From: Nocardia sp.
GTDB taxonomy: Bacteria > Actinomycetota > Actinomycetes > Mycobacteriales > Mycobacteriaceae
Length of the DNA: 5,816 nt
Direction: 5' to 3'
Assembly: GCA_013361595.1 (NCBI GenBank)
Contig: JABFXT010000335.1
Coordinates: forward strand, 1-5,816
Below the pieces are notes generated by a model that did no database searches, had not been told where the DNA came from, and was given only the letters and a program-made list of their open reading frames with translations. Both the position numbers and the translations under genes were made by a program. Shown one piece after another: positions 1 to 5,816 of the stretch (position 1 is its first letter; every line of letters starts with the position of its first letter).

Positions 1-1409
<1,409 letters not shown>

Positions 1410-1426
1410 GCGGGTGTTACGAACGG

Positions 1427-1477
1427 CCGCGGGACCACGGGAACGCCGGATACACCGGCGGCTCCGTGGTCCCGCGG
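1427..1477. terminator. Composite bidirectional terminator hairpin between trmI and the lipoprotein gene
   Basis: CCGCGGGACCACGG (1427-1440) and CCGTGGTCCCGCGG (1464-1477) pair perfectly over 14 bp. Inside them CGCCGG (1444-1449) and CCGGCG (1455-1460) pair over a 5-base loop, leaving a small 3x3 internal loop. It lies between two convergent genes, 17 bases after the trmI stop and 10 bases beyond the lipoprotein stop, so it can serve both. There is no U-tract on either side, as is common for actinobacterial terminator hairpins. Confidence 0.8.
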
Positions 1478-1487
1478 GCTCGTGGGC

Positions 1488-2033
1488 CTAGGCCGGCGAG
1501 CAGGGGATCTGGGCGAAGCCGAACAGTACGCAGGCGCTGGCATCGGAGAGCTTCCAGGTGCCGTCCTCGTGCTCCCAGGTCATCGGCATGGGCGGTGCGC
1601 TCTGGCCGCTGGGGCTGGTGATGGTGGTCTGCCCGGTGGCGGTGTCGCCGTCGACGGTGATCTCGCCGACCTCGAAGGCGATCCCGCGATATGTCTGGAG
1701 GGCGGCGTTGAGCTTCTCGAGGAGGTCCCGGCGGTTCTCGCCGTCGTCGATCAGCTTCACCTTCTCGTCCACCGGGACATCCGGGTTTGTGATCTGCTCG
1801 AGGTTGGACTGTAGGCTCTGCGCGGTGGGCGCCTCCGCGGTATCCCCGTGGTCGTGATCGTGCTCTGTAGCGCTCGTTGTGGCCGCGGCACTGCCGGCGG
1901 CAGTGCTGCTCGCGGCTGTCCCCGAGCCGTCGTCGTCGGACCCGCAGGCCGTCAGGCCCAGCGCCAGTGCGGCGGCTGCGGCTGTAGCCGCCGCGACGCG
2001 GGACAACCGCAGTGTCCGTGCGGGAAGTTGCAT
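1488..2033 (-). CDS. lppK: LppK/Mtb12-family secreted lipoprotein with a His/Asp-rich segment
   Basis: This 181-residue protein is predicted to be anchored to the outer face of the cytoplasmic membrane. It has a signal peptide with Arg6, Arg9 and Arg12, a hydrophobic Ala/Leu core (13-26) and a lipobox LTAC with lipidated Cys30, followed by GSDDD. Residues 31-70 form a low-complexity Ser/Thr/Ala linker containing EHDHDHGD (57-64). The folded domain (about 69-178) reads PTAQSLQSNLEQITNPDVPV, then DEKVKLIDDGE, GEITVDGDTATG and EDGTWKLSDASA. It resembles the low-molecular-weight antigen Mtb12/CFP-2 domain and LppK. Cys168 and Cys178 could form a disulfide. The symbol rests on family likeness plus position between trmI and mpa, as in M. 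tuberculosis. I chose the ATG at 2033 because GAAAGG (2048-2043 on the minus strand) lies 9 bases before it. A TTG at 2042 in the same frame abuts that Shine-Dalgarno and would add only three residues. The molecular role is unknown; the His/Asp cluster suggests metal binding, which is an inference. Confidence 0.88.
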   Translation of the reverse strand: MQLPARTLRLSRVAAATAAAAALALGLTACGSDDDGSGTAASSTAAGSAAATTSATEHDHDHGDTAEAPTAQSLQSNLEQITNPDVPVDEKVKLIDDGENRRDLLEKLNAALQTYRGIAFEVGEITVDGDTATGQTTITSPSGQSAPPMPMTWEHEDGTWKLSDASACVLFGFAQIPCSPA

Positions 2034-2069
2034 AGCTGGCAACCTTTCGGCTAGTCGGTGAGCATGCCC

Positions 2070-2075
2070 ACCGTA
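2070..2075 (-). promoter_or_regulatory. Alternative -10 hexamer for the lipoprotein gene
   Basis: TACGGT on the minus strand fits TANNNT and would start transcription about 30 bases before the ATG at 2033. No good -35 is visible at the right distance. It competes with TAGCCT at 2089-2094, and sequence alone does not decide between them. Confidence 0.25.
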
Positions 2076-2081
2076 AATGGG

Positions 2082-2100
2082 TTAGGGCAGGCTAACATGG
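2082..2100. promoter_or_regulatory. Candidate IdeR/DtxR iron box in the lipoprotein/mpa intergenic region
   Basis: TTAGGGCAGGCTAACATGG agrees with the 19-bp palindromic iron-box consensus TTAGGTTAGGCTAACCTAA at 14 of 19 positions. The agreement includes the left arm TTAGG and the central AGGCTAAC. On the minus strand it covers TAGCCT (2089-2094), a possible -10 of the lipoprotein gene, so a bound regulator would block that promoter under iron-replete conditions. It also lies just upstream of a TTGACC (2102-2107) that could be a -35 reading toward mpa, though no good -10 follows it. The right arm is imperfect, and part of the match may simply be the -10 element. Confidence 0.45.
2089..2094 (-). 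promoter_or_regulatory. -10 hexamer of a possible lipoprotein-gene promoter, inside the iron-box candidate
   Basis: TAGCCT on the minus strand is the same hexamer as the one proposed for the RecB-like gene at 499-504. Transcription would start near 2082, leaving a leader of about 50 bases that contains the GAAAGG Shine-Dalgarno. No -35 of good quality is visible 17-18 bases upstream. Confidence 0.35.
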
Positions 2101-2177
2101 TTTGACCAGCATACGGCCGCGGACCAGATGTGATCACGACGAAATCGTGTCGGACAGCGCAAACGGGCCGCGCCCGG

Positions 2178-2183
2178 TAGCGT
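2178..2183 (+). promoter_or_regulatory. Possible -10 element for mpa
   Basis: TAGCGT fits TANNNT. A start about 7 bases downstream, near A2190, would give a leader of about 23 bases that includes the Shine-Dalgarno sequence. The -35 position is not convincing. Confidence 0.35.
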
Positions 2184-2198
2184 TGGTAGACCGGGACT

Positions 2199-2206
2199 GG
2201 GAGGAG
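2199..2206 (+). promoter_or_regulatory. Strong Shine-Dalgarno sequence of mpa
   Basis: GGGAGGAG ends 6 bases before the ATG at 2213. It fixes the start of mpa, although the same frame stays open back to 2102. Confidence 0.85.
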
Positions 2207-2212
2207 CAGCAC

Positions 2213-3973
2213 ATGAGCCCCATCGAGAATTCGGATTCGGCGGCCTGGAGAGAACTCGAGGCAGTACGCGCCGAAGCGGCTGCACTCCGGAGGCAACTCG
2301 CCGACTCACCGGATCGCTCACGGGAATTGGAAGCCCGTATCGATTCGCTGACCATTCGCAACACCAAGCTGATGGATACCCTGAAGGAAGCGCGGCAGCA
2401 ACTCGTCGCGTTGCGTGAGGAGGTCGACCGGCTCGGTCAGCCACCGAGCGGTTACGGGATTCTGATCGGGGTGTACGAGGATCAGACCGTCGACGTCTTC
2501 ACCTCCGGCCGCAAGATGCGATTGACCTGCTCGCCGAACATCGACACCACGACGCTGGCCTACGGCCAGACCGTCCGCCTCAACGAGGCGCTGACGGTGG
2601 TCGAGGCCGGGATGTTCGACGCGATCGGGGAGATCGGCACGCTGCGGGAGATCCTCGACGGAGGCCGCCGCGCGCTCGTCGTCGGGCATGCCGACGAGGA
2701 GCGGGTGGTCTGGTTGTCCGGGCCCCTGACCAAGCTCGCCGATGCCGACGATCTGGAAGATCCGGACTCCCCGATCCGCAAATTGCGGCCGGGCGATTCG
2801 CTGCTGGTCGACACCAAGGCCGGATTCGCCTTCGAGCGCATCCCCAAGGCCGAGGTCGAGGATCTGGTGCTGGAGGAGGTGCCCGATGTCGGCTACGAGG
2901 ACATCGGTGGTCTCGGCCGCCAGATCGAGCAGATCCGTGACGCCGTGGAGCTGCCCTTCCTGCACAAGGACCTCTTCCGCGAGTACGCGCTGCGCCCGCC
3001 CAAGGGTGTGCTGCTCTACGGTCCGCCCGGCTGCGGTAAGACGCTGATCGCCAAGGCGGTGGCGAATTCACTGGCCAAGAAGATCGCCGAAGCCCGCGGC
3101 GAGGATGCCAAGGAAGCGAAGTCCTACTTCCTGAACATCAAGGGTCCCGAGCTGCTGAACAAGTTCGTCGGCGAGACCGAACGCCATATCCGGATCATCT
3201 TCCAGCGGGCCCGTGAGAAGGCGTCGGAAGGTACGCCGGTGATCGTGTTCTTCGACGAGATGGACTCGATCTTCCGGACCCGTGGTTCCGGTGTCTCGTC
3301 GGATGTGGAGACGACCGTGGTCCCGCAGCTGCTGAGCGAGATCGACGGCGTGGAGGGTCTGGAGAACGTCATCGTCATCGGCGCCTCCAACCGTGAGGAC
3401 ATGATCGACCCCGCGATCCTGCGGCCCGGCCGGCTGGACGTGAAGATCAAGATCGAGCGGCCGGACGCCGAATCCGCGCAGGACATCTTCTCCAAGTACC
3501 TCACCGAGGGGCTGCCGCTGCACGCGGACGATCTCGAGGAGTTCAAGGGCGACAAGGTGGCCTGCGTCCGGGCGATGATCGAGCGGGTCGTGGACCGGAT
3601 GTACGCAGAGAGCGAGGACAACCGCTTCCTGGAGGTCACCTACGCCAACGGTGACAAGGAGGTCCTGTACTTCAAGGACTTCAACTCCGGTGCGATGATC
3701 CAGAACATCGTGGACCGGTCCAAGAAGTACGCCATCAAGGCAGTCCTGGACACCGGTAATCCGGGTCTGCGGATCCAGCATCTCTACGATTCGATCGTGG
3801 ACGAGTTCTCCGAGAACGAGGACCTGCCCAACACCACGAATCCGGATGACTGGGCCCGTATCTCGGGTAAGAAGGGCGAGCGGATCGTCTACATCCGCAC
3901 GCTGGTCACCGGGAAGAACGCGAGTGCCAGCCGGGCGATCGATACCGAATCGAATACCGGCCAGTACCTGTAA
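2213..3973 (+). CDS. mpa: Mycobacterial proteasome ATPase Mpa (ARC)
   Basis: This 586-residue AAA+ ATPase is predicted to form a hexameric ring that binds Pup-tagged proteins, unfolds them by ATP hydrolysis and threads them into the 20S proteasome. The N-terminal coiled coil (about 10-74, ending in [17 protein letters not shown]) is where Pup docks in the family. Two OB-type subdomains follow (about 78-210). The AAA domain has Walker A GPPGCGKT (270-277), the pore-loop region KFVGETE (317-323), Walker B VIVFFDE (343-349), sensor 1 Asn393 and arginine-finger candidates in RPGRLD (404-409). The C-terminus is GQYL, whose penultimate Tyr is needed to engage the proteasome. Lys568 in VTGK lies 18 residues from the end, matching Lys591 of the 609-residue M. 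tuberculosis protein, where Mpa is itself pupylated. The protein is shorter than that homologue mainly at the N-terminus, ahead of and within the coiled coil. The ATG at 2213 follows a strong Shine-Dalgarno. The pup, dop and prcBA partners are outside the window. Confidence 0.98.
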   Translation: MSPIENSDSAAWRELEAVRAEAAALRRQLADSPDRSRELEARIDSLTIRNTKLMDTLKEARQQLVALREEVDRLGQPPSGYGILIGVYEDQTVDVFTSGRKMRLTCSPNIDTTTLAYGQTVRLNEALTVVEAGMFDAIGEIGTLREILDGGRRALVVGHADEERVVWLSGPLTKLADADDLEDPDSPIRKLRPGDSLLVDTKAGFAFERIPKAEVEDLVLEEVPDVGYEDIGGLGRQIEQIRDAVELPFLHKDLFREYALRPPKGVLLYGPPGCGKTLIAKAVANSLAKKIAEARGEDAKEAKSYFLNIKGPELLNKFVGETERHIRIIFQRAREKASEGTPVIVFFDEMDSIFRTRGSGVSSDVETTVVPQLLSEIDGVEGLENVIVIGASNREDMIDPAILRPGRLDVKIKIERPDAESAQDIFSKYLTEGLPLHADDLEEFKGDKVACVRAMIERVVDRMYAESEDNRFLEVTYANGDKEVLYFKDFNSGAMIQNIVDRSKKYAIKAVLDTGNPGLRIQHLYDSIVDEFSENEDLPNTTNPDDWARISGKKGERIVYIRTLVTGKNASASRAIDTESNTGQYL

Positions 3974-3988
3974 GAACCGGCAAAGCCG

Positions 3989-4022
3989 CCGAGGCCGCGT
4001 CCCCTTCGGGGCGCGGCCTCGG
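3989..4022 (+). terminator. Terminator hairpin after mpa with a UUCG tetraloop
   Basis: CCGAGGCCGCG (3989-3999) pairs perfectly with CGCGGCCTCGG (4012-4022). Inside, CCC pairs with GGG around the C(UUCG)G tetraloop, with a two-base bulge (4000-4001). It starts 15 bases after the mpa stop. The bases after it (TCGTGTCG) are not a U-tract. It probably ends mpa transcription and separates it from the glycosyltransferase gene. The rest of the gap, to 4178, holds no recognisable gene. Confidence 0.8.
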
Positions 4023-4138
4023 TCGTGTCGGGTACCTCTTCGGGTGGATCCCGGGTACACCGCGAAGGGCAGCGCCGGCCCGTCATTGTGCGCCCGGAAT
4101 CGTCCGGTGGACCGACGCCGCCGGGGTCCGGTCGCGGA

Positions 4139-4144
4139 TATGTT
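4139..4144 (+). promoter_or_regulatory. Possible -10 element for the glycosyltransferase gene
   Basis: TATGTT fits TANNNT and resembles a sigma-A -10. It would start transcription near 4151, giving a leader of about 28 bases with AGGAG in it. No clear -35 lies upstream. An upstream terminator and this element together suggest the gene has its own promoter. Confidence 0.4.
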
Positions 4145-4168
4145 CCGAGGGCCCGGTTCACGAAGCCC

Positions 4169-4173
4169 AGGAG
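4169..4173 (+). promoter_or_regulatory. Shine-Dalgarno sequence deciding the GTG start of the glycosyltransferase
   Basis: AGGAG is followed by TACCC and then GTG at 4179. The frame is open upstream to 3846, inside mpa, so this site is the main evidence for the true start. Confidence 0.75.
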
Positions 4174-4178
4174 TACCC

Positions 4179-5717
4179 GTGACCACGAAAACCGATACCG
4201 TCGCCGCGACCTCGGACGAACTCGCCGTTCCCCGGTTCGCCACGGGTCCCGTATTCGGGGTCGCCGCGTTCGCCGCCGTCGTGCTGGTGCTCTCGGCGAC
4301 CCGTTACGGCTATTTCGGCGACGAGCTGTACTTCCTGGCCGCGGGCCGGCGGTTGTCGTTCGGCTACGCCGATCAAGGGCCGGTACTGCCGCTGCTCGCG
4401 GCGTTCGCCGATACCGTCGCTCCGGGTTCGCTGGTGGTTCTGCGGTTGCCGGCGATCGTCGTCACCGTGGCTGCCGTGGTGATCAGCGCGACGATCGCGC
4501 GGGAGTTGGGCGGTGGTCGTGCCGCCCAGCTGCTGACCGCGGTGGGATACGTGACCTCGCCCTTCCTGCTCATGCAGGCCAAGAATCTGTCCACCAATGC
4601 CATCGATTCCGCGCTGTGGGTTCTGATCACCTGGCTGGTCGTGCGCTGGGTCCGGACCCGCCGGGACGGGTTGCTGCTGGCCGCCGCGGTGGTCACCGCA
4701 ATCGATATGCAGGTGAAATGGCTGATCCCGTTCTTCTGGATCGCGGTGGCGATCAGCTCGGCGGTCCTGGGTCCCCGGGAGCTGGTGCGCCGGCCGCTGC
4801 TGTGGGCGGGTGGCCTGATCGTGCTGCTGGTCTCGCTTCCCACCTTGATCTGGCAGAACGGTCACGGCTGGCCGCAGCTCGGGCTGGGCGCGGCGGTACG
4901 CGCGGAACAGCAGTTCACCGGCGGCCCGGCGGGGTTCGTACCGCTCGCTGTGCTCATCGCGGGTGCGCTCGGTGCGGTCCTGCTGTGCTACGGCCTCTGG
5001 GCGCTGCTACGGCACGAAACGCTGCGCCCGTACCGATTTCTCGGCGCCGCCACGGTGCTGCTGCTCGTGGTCTTCCTGGTCTCCGGCGGCCGTGTCTACT
5101 ATCTGGCCGGGATGTACGGAGTGATATTCGCGGCCGGCGCCGTGGGCCTGGTGGCGTCCGTGCGGCGCACCGGATCGCGCCGACGCCGGCGCGTACTCGT
5201 CGGATCCGGGGCGGCGCTGGTCGTGCTGTCGCTCGTGCTGATCGCGGGGTCCACGCCCTGGCGGGATCCCGGCGATATCGCCCCGCCGGCCGGCGATACC
5301 GAGGCCGCGATGAACATCGGATTATTCGGTGAATTCGGCTGGCCCGAGCTCGCGACGGCGGTGGTGGCCGCCCACCGGTCGCTGACTCCCGCGGAGCAGG
5401 CGCGGTCGGCGGTGATCACGGGGAGCTACTGGCAGGCCGGGGCATTGGACCAGCTGGCACGTGCGGACCTGCCCGCGGTGTACAGCCCGGCGCGCGGTTT
5501 CGGATATTTCGGCGCACCCGCGGATTCGGCCACCACCATGGTGTGTGTCGGTGGTGACGAGGACCGGCTGCGGGCCCAGTTCGCGACCCTCGAGCCGATC
5601 GGGCGCGTCGACACCCGGCTCGGTTTCCTCGACAACACTCGTGATGTCACGCTGTGGAAATGCGCGCAGCCGCGGCGGCCGTGGGCGCAGGTGTGGCCGG
5701 AATGGATGCATCTGTAG
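4179..5717 (+). CDS. Glycosyltransferase family 39/GT-C (ArnT/PMT-like) integral membrane protein
   Basis: This 512-residue protein is predicted to sit in the cytoplasmic membrane and transfer a sugar from a polyprenyl-phosphate donor to an acceptor on the outer side. Residues 43-69 read YGYFGDELYFLAAGRRLSFGYADQGP. This is the first extracytoplasmic loop of the GT39/PMT_2 family, with the catalytic acidic pair Asp48-Glu49. Many relatives have a YVDHPP-like motif where this protein has YADQGP. About ten hydrophobic segments follow, roughly at 23-40, 84-106, 114-133, 142-158, 165-197 (probably two), 208-225, 252-276, 285-302, 306-327 and 339-357. Basic stretches such as RRTGSRRRRR (329-338) mark cytoplasmic sides. 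Residues 358-512 form a soluble, presumably extracytoplasmic domain with GSYWQAGALDQL (415-426) and YSPARGFGYFG (435-445). The GTG at 4179 is chosen because AGGAG (4169-4173) precedes it by 5 bases. An ATG at 4140 in frame has no good Shine-Dalgarno and overlaps the -10 candidate. Donor and acceptor are unknown, so I assign no symbol. Confidence 0.85.
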   Translation: MTTKTDTVAATSDELAVPRFATGPVFGVAAFAAVVLVLSATRYGYFGDELYFLAAGRRLSFGYADQGPVLPLLAAFADTVAPGSLVVLRLPAIVVTVAAVVISATIARELGGGRAAQLLTAVGYVTSPFLLMQAKNLSTNAIDSALWVLITWLVVRWVRTRRDGLLLAAAVVTAIDMQVKWLIPFFWIAVAISSAVLGPRELVRRPLLWAGGLIVLLVSLPTLIWQNGHGWPQLGLGAAVRAEQQFTGGPAGFVPLAVLIAGALGAVLLCYGLWALLRHETLRPYRFLGAATVLLLVVFLVSGGRVYYLAGMYGVIFAAGAVGLVASVRRTGSRRRRRVLVGSGAALVVLSLVLIAGSTPWRDPGDIAPPAGDTEAAMNIGLFGEFGWPELATAVVAAHRSLTPAEQARSAVITGSYWQAGALDQLARADLPAVYSPARGFGYFGAPADSATTMVCVGGDEDRLRAQFATLEPIGRVDTRLGFLDNTRDVTLWKCAQPRRPWAQVWPEWMHL

Positions 5718-5722
5718 CGGAC

Positions 5723-5728
5723 TACGCT
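5723..5728 (+). promoter_or_regulatory. -10 element of a probable leaderless promoter for the arsC-like gene
   Basis: TACGCT fits TANNNT and is followed by seven bases (CGCTGCC) and then the ATG at 5736. There is no Shine-Dalgarno sequence in the 18-bp gap after the glycosyltransferase stop. This is the same geometry as at the RecB-like gene. A -35 is not evident. Confidence 0.5.
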
Positions 5729-5735
5729 CGCTGCC

Positions 5736-5816
5736 ATGAGCACTCCGGAAACCGAGATCTGGCACAACCCGCGCTGCAGTAAGAGCCGGGCGGCCGTGGC
5801 ACACCTGGATACCGCC
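5736..5816 (+). CDS. arsC: ArsC/Spx-family arsenate reductase-like protein, N-terminal part (cut by window edge)
   Basis: The 27 visible codons begin MSTPETEIWHNPRCSKSRAA. IWHNPRCSKSR is the characteristic first strand and active-site loop of glutaredoxin-coupled arsenate reductases and the related Spx/YffB group, with Cys14 as the expected catalytic or redox cysteine. The arginines that separate true arsenate reductases from other family members lie beyond the window. So does the rest of the thioredoxin-like fold; the family is usually about 115 residues long. The gene starts 18 bp after the glycosyltransferase stop on the same strand, so it could be co-transcribed with it, but it also has its own leaderless-type -10. 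The family is clear; the specific arsenate reductase function is less certain. Confidence 0.82.
   Translation, partial: MSTPETEIWHNPRCSKSRAAVAHLDTA

Noticed and set aside
2102..2130. TTGACC as a -35 for mpa
   Set aside because: The hexamer is a good -35, but no TANNNT lies 16-18 bases downstream (the sequence there is CAGATG), so I did not list a promoter.
2135..2149. Small inverted repeat CACGA-N5-TCGTG upstream of mpa
   Set aside because: Only 5 bp per arm, which is expected by chance in DNA of this composition. Not enough to call an operator.
2102..2212. A 37-codon in-frame extension upstream of mpa
   Set aside because: The ATG at 2213 has a strong Shine-Dalgarno sequence, and the extension is Arg/Asp/Pro-rich with no likeness to Mpa N-termini.
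2318..2965. Minus-strand open frame (215 codons) antisense to the mpa 5' half
   Set aside because: It mirrors conserved Mpa coding sequence, has no recognisable domain and no upstream ribosome-binding site.
3846..4178. A 111-codon in-frame extension upstream of the glycosyltransferase
   Set aside because: It overlaps the end of mpa and runs through the terminator hairpin. The composition is typical of an off-frame reading of high-GC coding DNA, and GTG 4179 has a good Shine-Dalgarno.
3068..4243. Long minus-strand open frame (391 codons) antisense to mpa
   Set aside because: High-GC codon bias keeps this frame open opposite a clearly real gene. The translation is rich in His, Asp, Arg and Val with no recognisable domain and no Shine-Dalgarno at its start, and it crosses the mpa terminator.
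4025..5332. Second plus-strand open frame (435 codons) overlapping the glycosyltransferase
   Set aside because: It is extremely Arg/Gly-rich, has no domain, and is out of frame with a protein bearing clear GT39 motifs and membrane segments.

Overview
The window is high-GC DNA (I estimate about two-thirds G+C) from an actinomycete of the Mycobacteriales. Nocardia or a close relative is the best guess. The evidence is protein sequence and gene order: a RecB-like nuclease, trmI, an LppK/Mtb12-type lipoprotein and the proteasomal ATPase mpa (ARC) lie in the same order and relative orientation as Rv2119, Rv2118c, Rv2116 (lppK) and Rv2115c of Mycobacterium tuberculosis. The genus is an inference.

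Layout. Positions 1-491 (minus) hold the N-terminal part of a RecB-family nuclease that runs off the left edge. It is divergent from trmI (576-1409, plus), a tRNA m1A58 methyltransferase. trmI converges on a lipoprotein gene (1488-2033, minus), and a strong composite hairpin (1427-1477) lies between them. The lipoprotein gene is divergent from mpa (2213-3973, plus) across a 179-bp intergenic region, which contains a candidate IdeR/DtxR iron box (2082-2100). A GC-rich hairpin with a UUCG tetraloop (3989-4022) follows mpa. Next comes a GT-C/family-39-like membrane glycosyltransferase (4179-5717, plus), then the first 27 codons of an ArsC/Spx-family arsenate reductase-like protein (5736 to the right edge, plus).

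How the genes relate. Mpa recognises pupylated proteins, unfolds them and feeds them into the 20S proteasome. The pup, prcBA and dop genes are not in this window. In M. tuberculosis they lie on the downstream side of mpa. Here a glycosyltransferase and an arsC-like gene occupy that side, so this flank looks lineage-variable. TrmI modifies tRNA, the RecB-like protein is probably a DNA nuclease, and the lipoprotein is an envelope protein of unknown role. I see no sign that these act as one pathway.

Regulation. Both edge genes (RecB-like and arsC) lack a Shine-Dalgarno sequence of good quality. Each has a TANNNT -10 element ending exactly 7 nt before its ATG, the layout of actinobacterial leaderless transcripts. 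mpa and the glycosyltransferase have clear Shine-Dalgarno sequences.

I found no tRNA or rRNA gene, CRISPR array, insertion sequence or integrase. I see no convincing undescribed system. The best leads are the iron-box candidate beside a lipoprotein with a His/Asp-rich segment, and the gene content downstream of mpa.
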